Shown one piece after another: positions 17,738 through 25,850 of a stretch of DNA of 64,000 bases. A program made the position numbers and the translations under genes. Origin of the DNA: Pseudooceanicola sediminis (GTDB taxonomy: Bacteria > Pseudomonadota > Alphaproteobacteria > Rhodobacterales > Rhodobacteraceae); the NCBI RefSeq assembly GCF_003575965.1, contig NZ_QWJJ01000013.1, positions 1-64,000 on the forward strand. The letters are read 5' to 3'. A model generated the notes under the pieces. It made no database searches. It was not told the origin of the DNA and was given only the letters and a program-made list of their open reading frames with translations. How positions within the stretch are numbered: the first letter of the stretch is position 1; each line of letters starts with the position of its first letter.

Positions 17738-18955
17738 ATGACACACAGCAAAGACGCAAGGTCGCGACGGGTAATCGTCGTCGGCGCGGGTCCGGTCGGC
17801 CTGGTCGCGGCATGTTCCCTGGTCGAAGAAGGCATCCCGGTCACCATCATCGAAAAGACGCCCGACCTGCCCGAAGACCTGCGTGCCTCGACCTTCCATC
17901 CGCCGACCCTCGACATGCTGGACCGGTTCGGCGTCACCGAGGGGTTGATCGAACGTGGTCTTGTCTGCCCGCACTGGCAGTTCCGGGACCGCGAGGAAGG
18001 TGTCGTCGCGACCTATGACCTCGGGGTGCTGAAGGACGACACCAACCACCCCTACCGCCTGCAATGCGAACAATGGAAGCTGACGCAGGCGCTGCGCGAC
18101 CTGCTTGAGGCCAGCGACCTGGCGGAACTGCTGTACAATCGGCGCGCCACTGCGCTGTCGCAGGACGACGACGGCGTGACCCTGACCGTCGAACACGACG
18201 ATGGCCGCGTCGAAACGATGGCTGCCGACTACGTGATCGCGGCGGATGGTGCGCATTCGGCGCTGCGCAAGACGCTTGAGATCCCGTTCGAAGGCATGAC
18301 CATACCCGAGATATTCCTGTCGATGTCGACCGAGTTCGACTTTCAGCAGGCGATGCCCGACCTCGCCCCCATTGCCTATCTGACCGACCCGCGGGAATGG
18401 GCGGTGCTGCTGCGCACGCCCAGCCTGTGGCGCGTCCTGCTGCCCACCGACCCCGACATGAGCGAGGCCCAGATCAAGGACCCGGCGCTGATGGAGACCC
18501 GCCTGCAAGCGCTGTGCCCCAAGGATACGCCCTATGAAGTCGTTCACGCCACCGCCTACCGCGTGCACCAGCGCGTCGCGCAAACCTATGTAAAGGGGCG
18601 CGTTTTCCTGGCCGGAGATTCGGCGCACCTGAACAATCCGCTGGGCGGCATGGGCATGAACGGCGGCGTGCATGACGCGGTCAACCTGGTAGACAAGCTG
18701 GCCCGTGTCTGGCGTGGAGAGGCCGCGCTCGACCTGCTCGACCTTTATGACCAGCAGCGCCGCAAGGCCTGTATCGACACGGTGCAATCCCAGTCGATCC
18801 GCAACCGTCGCATGATGGCCGAAACCGACCCCGCCGCCCGCGCCGCCTATCACGACGACATGCGCGCCGTGGTGGCCGACCCCGTGCGGCACCGCCAGTT
18901 CATGCTGCAATCGTCGATGATCCAATCCCTGCGCGACGTCGAAGCGCTCGCCTGA
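17738..18955 (+). CDS. FAD-dependent aromatic-type monooxygenase (PHBH fold)
   Basis: This 405-residue flavoprotein hydroxylase uses NAD(P)H and oxygen to hydroxylate an aromatic or heteroaromatic ring. It has the FAD motif GAGPVGLVAA near residue 15, the DG motif AADGAHSALRK, and the second FAD motif GDSAHLNNPLGGMGMNGG with the following HDAVNL helix. The segment STFHPPTLDMLDRFG is typical of the 3-(3-hydroxyphenyl)propionate/UbiH-like group. ATG 17738 is preferred over TTG 17687 because GGAAGGA lies just upstream. It is the first gene of a plus-strand run and is followed 24 bases later by a maleate-isomerase-like gene. The substrate is unknown; 6-hydroxynicotinate-type or pyrrole-type hydroxylation is possible. 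Confidence 0.88.
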   Translation: MTHSKDARSRRVIVVGAGPVGLVAACSLVEEGIPVTIIEKTPDLPEDLRASTFHPPTLDMLDRFGVTEGLIERGLVCPHWQFRDREEGVVATYDLGVLKDDTNHPYRLQCEQWKLTQALRDLLEASDLAELLYNRRATALSQDDDGVTLTVEHDDGRVETMAADYVIAADGAHSALRKTLEIPFEGMTIPEIFLSMSTEFDFQQAMPDLAPIAYLTDPREWAVLLRTPSLWRVLLPTDPDMSEAQIKDPALMETRLQALCPKDTPYEVVHATAYRVHQRVAQTYVKGRVFLAGDSAHLNNPLGGMGMNGGVHDAVNLVDKLARVWRGEAALDLLDLYDQQRRKACIDTVQSQSIRNRRMMAETDPAARAAYHDDMRAVVADPVRHRQFMLQSSMIQSLRDVEALA

Positions 18956-18979
18956 CCCCTGCCCGTGAGGACCCCCAAA

Positions 18980-19726
18980 ATGACCGACAGCCTTGGCTAC
19001 CGCATGAAATTCGGCGTGATCGCGCCCTCGACCAACACCTCTGTCCAGCCGGAATTCGACGACATGCGCCCGGTTGGCGTGACCAACCACTTCTCGCGTA
19101 TCGTCATCCCCGACGACCCGGTGCATTCGGACGAGGATTTCAACGAACTGGTGATGCGCATCCGGGCCGAGACGATGAACGCCATCGACGCCGTCAAGAC
19201 CTGCTCACCCGATGCCATGATCATGGGCATGTCCGCCGAAACCTTCTGGGATGGCAAGGACCGCGCCGACAGCCTCAAGGCCGAGGTCGAGGCCCGCGCC
19301 GGCATGAACGTCGCCATGGGATCGGACGCCTGCCAGAACGCGCTGAAATGCTTTGGCGACGTCAAGCGCATCGCGGTCGTGACCCCCTACATGCCCATCG
19401 GCGACGAACAGGTGCGCAAGTTCTTCACCGACTGCGGGTACGAGGTCGTCACCGTGAAAGGCCTGAAATGCACCAGCCCGATGCTGATCGCGCATGAAAC
19501 CGAAAAGACCCTGCGCGACGCCATCAACGAGGTGAACGACCCCTCGGTCGAGGCCATCGTGCAGGCCGGCACCAACCTTGCCATGGCCCGCGTCGGCGGG
19601 ATCGCCGAATTCTGGCTGGATAAGCCCGTCATCGCGATCAACACCGCCACCTATTGGCACGCGCTGCGCATGAACGGCATCCAGGACAAGGTGCAGGGCT
19701 ACGGCTCGTTGCTCAGCCACTACTGA
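18980..19726 (+). CDS. Asp/Glu racemase-superfamily protein, maleate isomerase-like but lacking both catalytic cysteines
   Basis: This 248-residue protein has the fold of maleate cis-trans isomerase and arylmalonate decarboxylase. The N-terminal FGVIAPSTNTSVQPEF matches the substrate-binding loop of that group. At the two places where maleate isomerases carry catalytic cysteines, this protein has Met84-Ser85 (segment GMSAE) and Gly197 (segment QAGTN). The paralogue at 24186-24968 keeps both. It may therefore catalyse a different reaction (for example decarboxylation or hydrolysis) or bind a ligand. ATG 18980 is chosen over GTG 18965 because GAGGA sits 8 bases upstream. It lies between the monooxygenase and the imidase-like gene. 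Confidence 0.8.
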   Translation: MTDSLGYRMKFGVIAPSTNTSVQPEFDDMRPVGVTNHFSRIVIPDDPVHSDEDFNELVMRIRAETMNAIDAVKTCSPDAMIMGMSAETFWDGKDRADSLKAEVEARAGMNVAMGSDACQNALKCFGDVKRIAVVTPYMPIGDEQVRKFFTDCGYEVVTVKGLKCTSPMLIAHETEKTLRDAINEVNDPSVEAIVQAGTNLAMARVGGIAEFWLDKPVIAINTATYWHALRMNGIQDKVQGYGSLLSHY

Positions 19727-19781
19727 CGCTTGCGGGCAGCGCCCCTGCCCGCCCCTCATCCCTTCAGATCAAGAGACCGCC

Positions 19782-20693
19782 ATGCACTACGACTTCGTCC
19801 CCCTTCCCGACCGAAACCCCCTGATCTGGCCGAACGGCAAGAAGCTGGCGGTGATCCTGACCACCAACCTTGAATACTGGGATCAGGAACGCGACGATCC
19901 CGCGCCCTACTACCCCGGTGGCCCCGGCATCGTCGGCGGCACGCTGGGCGGCGATGTCTATGACAACCCGAACTGGACATGGCGCGAATATGGCCAGCGC
20001 GTCGGCGTCTGGCGCATGTTCGATGTCTTCGCAGCCGAAGGCGTGCCGACCTCCTGCACCATGAACGCCAAGATGGGGCTGGAACGGCGCGCCGTGATCG
20101 ATGCCGCCGTTGCCCGTGGATACGAGGTGATCCCCCATAACTATGTCCAGTCCGATCTGCTGACCGATTTCGCCAAGGACAAGGAAAAGGAACGCGCCGT
20201 CATCCGCGAAACGCTGAAGGTCTATGCGGATGTCGTCGGCAAACCCGCCAAGGGCTGGCTGTCTTCCTCGCTGCGCTCTACCCTCAACACCGCAGACATC
20301 CTGGCGGAAGAGGGGCTGACCTTCTTCACCGACCTGCTCAACGACGACCAGCCCTACATGATCCAGACCGAAAGTGGCCGACCGCTGGTCTCGATCTCCT
20401 ATACCTCCGAGGTCAACGATTTCACCGTCTTCATGCGTCAGGGCATGGACGTCGACGGCGCCGCGCGGGTGTTCCAGGAACAATTCGACTGGCTGCGGCA
20501 AGAGGCGACGGACAGCGGTTCGGGCCGGTTCATGAACATCGGCCTGCACCCCCATGTCATCGGTCAGCCATTCCGGATCCGCGCGATCCGTGATTTCATC
20601 CGCTATGCCAAGCAATTCGACGACATCTGGTTCGCCACCCGCGAAGAGCTGGCGGACTGGTACGCCGAAAACCACGCGTCGCACATCGGATAA
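19782..20693 (+). CDS. Polysaccharide deacetylase-fold hydrolase, PuuE allantoinase/cyclic imidase-like
   Basis: This 303-residue cytoplasmic protein belongs to the NodB-fold family whose PuuE branch hydrolyses cyclic amides such as allantoin or cyclic imides. There is no signal peptide, which argues against a wall polysaccharide role. Features are TTNLEYWD near residue 27, a conserved GVWRMFDVFAAEGVPTSCTM segment, and GLHPHVIGQPFR near the C-terminus, which resembles the HPRLIGRPGR metal/active-site stretch of PuuE. Its neighbours are maleate-isomerase-like and amidase-like genes. Hydrolysis of a cyclic imide or lactam to a half-amide would fit, but this is inference from context. Confidence 0.75.
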   Translation: MHYDFVPLPDRNPLIWPNGKKLAVILTTNLEYWDQERDDPAPYYPGGPGIVGGTLGGDVYDNPNWTWREYGQRVGVWRMFDVFAAEGVPTSCTMNAKMGLERRAVIDAAVARGYEVIPHNYVQSDLLTDFAKDKEKERAVIRETLKVYADVVGKPAKGWLSSSLRSTLNTADILAEEGLTFFTDLLNDDQPYMIQTESGRPLVSISYTSEVNDFTVFMRQGMDVDGAARVFQEQFDWLRQEATDSGSGRFMNIGLHPHVIGQPFRIRAIRDFIRYAKQFDDIWFATREELADWYAENHASHIG

Positions 20694-20713
20694 GACCGCG
20701 CGAAAGGGACCGC

Positions 20714-21487
20714 ATGACGGACAGGGAAACGGAAATGGACGCCGACGCACTGGCCCAGATGAAACCGGCCGATCGCGCCTATCATGTGATCCGCGCCGCG
20801 ATCCTGTCCGGCGAATTGCGCCCCGGCGCCCATCTGGCGGAAAACCAGCTGGCCGAGATGTGCAATTCCTCGCGCACCCCCGTGCGCGAGGCGCTGCAAC
20901 GCCTGACCGCCGAGGGGCTGGCCCTGTCCGAACGGCGCAGCCGTTTCGTGGCCAATTTCTCCTACGAGGAAGTCTCGGTCGTGTTCGAGCTGCGGGCCCG
21001 GATCGAATCCTACCTGGCCCGGATCGCCGCCCGCAAGATCACGACCGAGGAGATGGCGCACATGCAGGACCTGATCCTGCGCATGGACGCCGAGGAGGCC
21101 CGCGACCCGATCATCTTTCACGATCTGAACACCCAGTTTCACGACGCCATCCTGCGCGCCACGCGCTCGGCGCAGTTGCGGTCGGTCACGCGGCAGGTCT
21201 TTGCCCTGCCCCTGGTCACGATCAAGCGCGCCTATTGCGATCAGCCGATTGATTCATCCCGCTCGAATGCCCAGCACCGCGATATCCTCGCGGCCTTTCG
21301 CAACCGGGACGAGGCCTGGGCGGAATCCGCGATGATGGGGCATATCCTGTCTGCCAAACCCACCCGCCCGCAGGACGACTCGCCCGAGGCGACGGCGCGC
21401 CAAAATGCCGAAGACGCCCTGACACGGGCGATGGCAAACAGCCTCGGCACCCCTGCGCACGGCGGCTTTTTCGGAGATCCCAAATGA
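20714..21487 (+). CDS. GntR-family transcriptional regulator, FCD (FadR) subfamily
   Basis: This 257-residue regulator has an N-terminal winged helix-turn-helix (about residues 15-75, with LAENQLAEMCNSSRTPVREAL as the core) and a C-terminal all-helical FCD ligand domain. The FCD domain shows the usual metal/ligand Asp and His residues (FHDLNTQFHDAI and HRDILAAF). FCD regulators normally sense carboxylic acids. It sits inside the plus-strand catabolic run, 20 bases after the imidase-like gene, and its stop overlaps the next SDR start by 4 bases. It is a candidate controller of the TGGAC-box promoters described elsewhere. Confidence 0.9.
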   Translation: MTDRETEMDADALAQMKPADRAYHVIRAAILSGELRPGAHLAENQLAEMCNSSRTPVREALQRLTAEGLALSERRSRFVANFSYEEVSVVFELRARIESYLARIAARKITTEEMAHMQDLILRMDAEEARDPIIFHDLNTQFHDAILRATRSAQLRSVTRQVFALPLVTIKRAYCDQPIDSSRSNAQHRDILAAFRNRDEAWAESAMMGHILSAKPTRPQDDSPEATARQNAEDALTRAMANSLGTPAHGGFFGDPK

Positions 21488-22317
21488 CATCCACCACCCG
21501 CCCGCTTGGCGGCAAGACCGCCATCGTCACAGGCGCTTCACGCGGCCTTGGGCGCGAAATGGCGCTGGAACTGGCGCAGGCCGGGGCAAATCTGGTTCTG
21601 TTGGGTCGCACCGACGGCGCCGCCTTGCAAGACGCGCGCGCCCAAGTTGCGCAACTGGGTGCCGAAACGCTGGCGCTGGCCTGCGACGTGGCCGACCCGG
21701 TGCAATGCCAGGCCGCCGTGACCGCAGCGATTGACCGCTTTGGCGCGATTGACGTGCTGATCAACAATGCCGGGATCGGGATGCGCGCGATTTCCGAAAC
21801 CTTCAATACCGTCCCGACACGCTTTTGGGACGCCACGCCGGAGGCCTGGGCCGCGATCATCGCCGCCAACGTCAATGGCCCCTTCAACATGGCGCGCTTT
21901 GCCACGCCGCAGATGCTGGCGCAGGGCGCGGGCAAGATCATCAATATCTCGACCTCCGATCAGACCATGGTGCGGCGTGGCTATGCGCCCTATGGCCCGT
22001 CCAAGGCCGCGCTCGAAGCCGCCTCGCGCGTCTGGGCGCAGGATCTCGACGGCACCGGCGTCACGGTCAATGTCTACCTGCCCGGCGGCGCGGCGGACAC
22101 CGATCTGCTCCCCCCGTCGGCGCAGAAAAAGGGGGCCGACGGCAATCTGCTCTCGGCCGCGATCATGCGCCGCGCCATCGTCTGGCTGTGTGGCGCGGGG
22201 TCCGACGGCGTCACCGGCGCGCGTTTCATCGCCCGCCACTGGAACCCCGACCTGCCTGATGCCGAGGCCGCCGCCGCCGCCCGCTGCCGCCATGTCGACA
22301 AGCCGGAAATCATGTAA
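21484..22317 (+). CDS. Short-chain dehydrogenase/reductase (SDR)
   Basis: This 277-residue NAD(P)-dependent enzyme has the cofactor motif TGASRGLGREM, NNAG in the fourth strand region, and YGPSK as the catalytic Tyr-Lys with Ser in INISTSDQ. After the catalytic helix a loop NVYLPGGAADTDLLPP replaces the common PG(x)T segment. It overlaps the regulator stop by ATGA and its own stop overlaps the ATG of the next hydrolase by one base. Translational coupling on both sides suggests it works in the same pathway. The substrate is unknown. Confidence 0.88.
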   Translation: MTSTTRPLGGKTAIVTGASRGLGREMALELAQAGANLVLLGRTDGAALQDARAQVAQLGAETLALACDVADPVQCQAAVTAAIDRFGAIDVLINNAGIGMRAISETFNTVPTRFWDATPEAWAAIIAANVNGPFNMARFATPQMLAQGAGKIINISTSDQTMVRRGYAPYGPSKAALEAASRVWAQDLDGTGVTVNVYLPGGAADTDLLPPSAQKKGADGNLLSAAIMRRAIVWLCGAGSDGVTGARFIARHWNPDLPDAEAAAAARCRHVDKPEIM

Positions 22318-23216
22318 TGGTCGCCCTCGGCCCCCATGCCAGTGTCGAACGGGTGATCGACATCGACCCGTTCCGACTGCCGCTCGACTTCCTGTTCCCC
22401 GACGCGCAGCTCGGCACGCTGGCCACGGCGCGCGGCTGGCTGGCCCCGCATCACGTCGATTTCGACCGGGCCGAGGTGCTTTTGGGCGTGCAGAGCCACC
22501 TGTTGCGCATCGGCGGTCGCGTGATCCTGATCGACAGCTGCGTCGGCGAACACAAGCACCGCCCCAACCGTGCCGACTGGCACATGCGCGCCGACACCGG
22601 CTATCTGGCCCGGCTGGCCGCGCACGGCGTCACGCCCGCCGATGTCGATGTGGTCTTCTGCACCCACCTGCACGCCGATCACGTCGGCTGGAACACCCGG
22701 CTTGAGGATGGCCGCTGGGTGCCGACCTTTCCCAACGCCCGCTACCTGGTGGGCAGGACCGAGCTGGCCCACTGGCAAACCCACGCCGCGGCCAACCACG
22801 GTGCCTTCACCGACAGTGTCGCCCCCCTGCTCGAGGCCGGCTGCGTCGACGTCGTGGACGATGGCGCGGACCTCGGCGGCAAGATGCAGCTGGCGCCCGC
22901 CAGGCTTGACGCAACCGACCTCAGTGGCCATTCGCCCGGACAGCTCGGCCTTGTCGTGCAGGGCGGGGGCACACGCGCGATCTTTTGCGGCGATGCCATC
23001 CACAACCCGGCGCAGCTGGTGCGGCCCGACTGGACATCGCAGTTCTGCCATGACCGCGCCCTTGCGGCCCGCACGCGGCGTCAGCTGCTGCAAGACGCCA
23101 GCGATACCGGCAGCTACATCATCCCCGCGCACCTGCGGCACGCCATGGCGTTCCGCCCGCTGCCCCGGCATGACAACGGGCACGACACATGGCAGCCGCT
23201 ATGGCTTCAGGATTGA
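22317..23216 (+). CDS. Metallo-beta-lactamase-fold hydrolase (lactonase-like)
   Basis: This 299-residue metallohydrolase has the metal motif THLHADHVGWN near residues 116-126, a later metal His in the segment SGHSPGQLG, and Asp in FCGDAIHNP. That set defines a dinuclear-zinc centre of the lactonase/parathion-hydrolase-like branch. There is no signal peptide. A pathway lactone, cyclic ester or lactam could be its substrate; 4-pyridoxolactonase is a family member with a similar SDR neighbour in vitamin B6 degradation, which is a parallel and not an identification. It ends convergently with the UTRA regulator, overlapping its 3' end by 10 bases. Confidence 0.85.
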   Translation: MVALGPHASVERVIDIDPFRLPLDFLFPDAQLGTLATARGWLAPHHVDFDRAEVLLGVQSHLLRIGGRVILIDSCVGEHKHRPNRADWHMRADTGYLARLAAHGVTPADVDVVFCTHLHADHVGWNTRLEDGRWVPTFPNARYLVGRTELAHWQTHAAANHGAFTDSVAPLLEAGCVDVVDDGADLGGKMQLAPARLDATDLSGHSPGQLGLVVQGGGTRAIFCGDAIHNPAQLVRPDWTSQFCHDRALAARTRRQLLQDASDTGSYIIPAHLRHAMAFRPLPRHDNGHDTWQPLWLQD

Positions 23217-23977
23217 CCGCGGTTCCGGCGAATACGCATCTTGTAACTCAGCTGCTCGGCCGGGTGCCAGTTGCACGACGTGATCAGAACCCCTTCGGAC
23301 GTCCGGTAGCGGCGCAGCAATTGCAGCGCGATGGCACCCGGGGCCAGGCCCAGCAGCCTTTGCGCGGCCTCGGGCATCGGGGCGGCGCTGATCTCCTGCT
23401 CGCATTCGTCGATCGGCACCACCGAATGGCTCTCAAGCAGGTTGAAGAACGGGCCGTTATAGTCCTGAAACTGCGGCACCAGATGGGCGAAGGCCGCCGG
23501 AACATAGCTCTGGATATAGGCCAGCGGCCGCCCCCCCGGACGGGTCCAGCGGACACCGTTCACGCGGGTCCATGCCTCGCCCGGCTTGCCGCCGACAATC
23601 TGCGCCAGCGCCTTGTCCAGTGTAATCACCTCACTGCCCAGCACGACATAGTAGGTTTCCACCGCAACCTGGAACAGCTCCTGCAGGCTGTCGAAGGTCT
23701 GGCTGTAGCGCACCTGCGGCTGGGTCGAAATCACCCGCGTGCCAAGGCCCTGACGACGCTCGACAAAACCGTTGTCCGTCAGGTTGCGCAGCGCCTCACG
23801 GACGGTAAAGCGCGAGGTGTCGAATTCCGCCGAAAGCTCCACCTCGGTCGGCATCAGCGACCCGATCGGATAGGTGCCGTCGCGCAGCCGCGTTTCCAGA
23901 ATGCGCTGGATGCGCGCATAGCGCGGCCCTGCCCCCTCACCACCGGAGGTCAGTTTATCAGACGAATTTCCGGACAT
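23207..23977 (-). CDS. GntR-family transcriptional regulator, UTRA (HutC) subfamily
   Basis: This 256-residue regulator has an N-terminal winged helix-turn-helix around residues 17-80 (core LMPTEVELSAEFDTSRFTVR) and a C-terminal UTRA ligand-binding domain of about 150 residues. It is transcribed leftward, away from the operon that begins at 24186, across a 208-bp gap with two TGGAC-type boxes. Regulation of that operon and of itself is the simplest reading. The ligand is unknown, but HutC-type proteins usually respond to a pathway intermediate. Confidence 0.9.
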   Translation of the reverse strand: MSGNSSDKLTSGGEGAGPRYARIQRILETRLRDGTYPIGSLMPTEVELSAEFDTSRFTVREALRNLTDNGFVERRQGLGTRVISTQPQVRYSQTFDSLQELFQVAVETYYVVLGSEVITLDKALAQIVGGKPGEAWTRVNGVRWTRPGGRPLAYIQSYVPAAFAHLVPQFQDYNGPFFNLLESHSVVPIDECEQEISAAPMPEAAQRLLGLAPGAIALQLLRRYRTSEGVLITSCNWHPAEQLSYKMRIRRNRGQS

Positions 23978-24185
23978 CAGCGCCTCGTACCTTGCAATGG
24001 CCTACCTCTACCTGCTGCAACCTACAGGAGTCTCTGCTTATTTTGACCATTTAGTCCAGCCTGTCCCCTTTTCCTGCACAATCTTGAACACGCGCGCCCA
24101 ATAGATATGGACATTTAAATATCGCCATGAAATATTTGAACGGACAAGGGGTGACCACCATCCCGTCGTCACCGGAAACACGATA
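23978..24185. promoter_or_regulatory. Divergent promoter region with two TGGAC-type boxes
   Basis: The gap between the UTRA regulator (minus) and the maleate-isomerase-like gene (plus) contains TGGACTAAAT on the minus strand at 24050-24059 and TGGACATTTA on the plus strand at 24108-24117. A further TTTGAACGGACAA lies at about 24134-24146. The 24040-24060 and 24100-24140 stretches are AT-rich, unlike the surrounding genes. Together with the boxes at 9688 and 17431 these suggest a shared operator. Confidence 0.45.
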
Positions 24186-24968
24186 ATGCCTGCGCCTCTC
24201 GCCTCTTCTCGCCGCATTGCGCGCCGCGCCTCCTCCTACGGCACACGTGGGCGGCTCGGGCTGATCACGCCGCCCACCAATACCGTGAACGAGGCGGAAT
24301 GGGCGCGCATGATCCCGATGGGGGTCACCAGCCACAGCCACCGGATGCGTCTGCACGCCGACACGACCAGCCCGGCGGGCCTGCAATCCCTGCATGATGA
24401 CCTTGATGCCGCGATTGCCATGCTGGCGGCGGCTGACGTCGACGTGGTGGCCTATGCCTGCACCGCGGGGTCGATGATCACCCCTGCCGCTGCCTTGCCC
24501 AATGACCTGACGGCGCGCAACCAAATCCCCGTTGTCACCACCGCCGCCGCGATCATCGATGCGCTCACGGCCCTCGGCGCGACCCGGATCAGCGTGGCCA
24601 CCCCCTATCACGATGCCCTGAATGACCACGAGGCGCACTTTCTGGCCGATCACGGCATCGAGGCGCTGTCGATTTCGGGCCTCGGCCTGGGGGCAAACGG
24701 CCCTGCGGAATATTCGCTGATCGCGCAGACACCTCTGGATCAGGTGATGGCCCACGCGCGCCGCGCCTTTGTCCACGGGTCCGATGCCCTGCTCCTCTCG
24801 TGTACCGACTTCCCGACGCTGCCGATCATTCCCGCGCTTGAGGCGGAACTGGGCGTACCGGTCGTGTCCTCGAACACCGCGACCCTGTTTGCCGCCCTGA
24901 ACGCAGCGGGCCTGACAGGCGAAAAAATAACCGGAGCCGGGCGCCTGCTGTCCGGCGCATTCACCTGA
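24186..24968 (+). CDS. Maleate isomerase-like Asp/Glu racemase-superfamily protein (both catalytic cysteines present)
   Basis: This 260-residue protein resembles maleate cis-trans isomerase (NicE/MaiA family). The substrate loop GLITPPTNTVNEAEW is present. The first cysteine is Cys92 (segment YACTAGS) and the second is Cys206 (segment LSCTDFP), the positions that form a covalent intermediate in the family. Conversion of maleate, or a substituted maleate, to the fumarate form is the expected reaction. It opens an operon with an ICL/PEP-mutase-type lyase, an isochorismatase-type amidase and an SDR, which supports a half-amide to diacid to C-C cleavage order. The exact start is uncertain because no strong ribosome-binding site precedes the ATG. 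Confidence 0.82.
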   Translation: MPAPLASSRRIARRASSYGTRGRLGLITPPTNTVNEAEWARMIPMGVTSHSHRMRLHADTTSPAGLQSLHDDLDAAIAMLAAADVDVVAYACTAGSMITPAAALPNDLTARNQIPVVTTAAAIIDALTALGATRISVATPYHDALNDHEAHFLADHGIEALSISGLGLGANGPAEYSLIAQTPLDQVMAHARRAFVHGSDALLLSCTDFPTLPIIPALEAELGVPVVSSNTATLFAALNAAGLTGEKITGAGRLLSGAFT

Positions 24969-24983
24969 TCAGGAGCAGTCCCC

Positions 24984-25847
24984 ATGGCCAACCCCGCACT
25001 CCGACAAAAGCTCACCTCGGGCGACTTCATCCTCGCTCCCGGTGTCTTCGACCTGATCTCGACCCTGATTGCGGATCGCGCCGGGTTTCCCGCGCTCTAC
25101 GTCACCGGCTACGGCACCGTTGCCTCTCACCTCGGGCTGCCGGACGCGGGCCTTGCCACCTATACCGAAATGCTGGGCCGCATTTCCCAGATGGTGAAAC
25201 GGGCTGACACCCCGATCATCGCCGATGCCGACACCGGCTATGGCGGCCTGCTGAACGTGCGCCACACCGTGCAGGGGTATGAGGACGCGGGCGTCACCGC
25301 CATTCAGATCGAGGATCAGGAGTTTCCCAAGAAATGCGGCCATACCCCCGGCCGCCGTGTCGTCGCGATGCAGGATATGGTGCGCAAGGTCGAGGTCGCG
25401 GTCGACAGTCGCCGCTCGGATGATTTCCTGATCATCGCCCGCACCGATGCCCGCACCACCCTCGGCCTTGACGAGGCGATCCGCCGGGGCAAGGCCTATG
25501 CCGCCGCCGGGGCCGACATCGTCTTTGTCGAAAGCCCGGAATCCCCCGAAGAGATGCGCCGCATTGCCGACGAGATCGACCGCCCCCTGATGGCCAACAT
25601 GGTCGAAGGCGGCCGCACCCCGATCCTGACCGCCGAGGCGCTGGCCGATCTGGGCTATGCCCTCGCCATTCACCCTGCCACCGGCTTCCTCGCTGTCGGT
25701 GCGGCGCTGACGGCGGCCTACGCCGACCTGCTGGCCCATGGCGAAACCACCGAGGCGATCCCGATGCATTCCTTTTCCGATTTCAACACCCTTGTCGGGT
25801 TCGAGGACGTCTGGGCCTTCGAACGCCGTTTTCCCGAAATCGACTGA
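24984..25847 (+). CDS. Isocitrate lyase/PEP mutase-superfamily carbon-carbon lyase
   Basis: This 287-residue TIM-barrel enzyme cleaves or forms carbon-carbon bonds next to a carboxylate. It has the catalytic loop KKCGH at residues 116-120, whose Cys is the lyase general acid, and the metal/substrate segment ADADTGYGG. Those features fit methylisocitrate lyase, 2,3-dimethylmalate lyase or oxaloacetate decarboxylase-like members. AGGAG lies upstream of the ATG. Next to maleate isomerase- and amidase-like genes it could split a hydrated, substituted maleate into two usable fragments such as pyruvate plus a short acid. No hydratase is visible in the window. Confidence 0.87.
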   Translation: MANPALRQKLTSGDFILAPGVFDLISTLIADRAGFPALYVTGYGTVASHLGLPDAGLATYTEMLGRISQMVKRADTPIIADADTGYGGLLNVRHTVQGYEDAGVTAIQIEDQEFPKKCGHTPGRRVVAMQDMVRKVEVAVDSRRSDDFLIIARTDARTTLGLDEAIRRGKAYAAAGADIVFVESPESPEEMRRIADEIDRPLMANMVEGGRTPILTAEALADLGYALAIHPATGFLAVGAALTAAYADLLAHGETTEAIPMHSFSDFNTLVGFEDVWAFERRFPEID

Positions 25848-25850
25848 CCA

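Noticed and set aside
17699-19126. Minus-strand open frame of 475 codons opposite the monooxygenase
   Set aside because: It is the complement of a clear flavoprotein gene and its composition (many His, Gly, Val, Arg) does not resemble a real protein.
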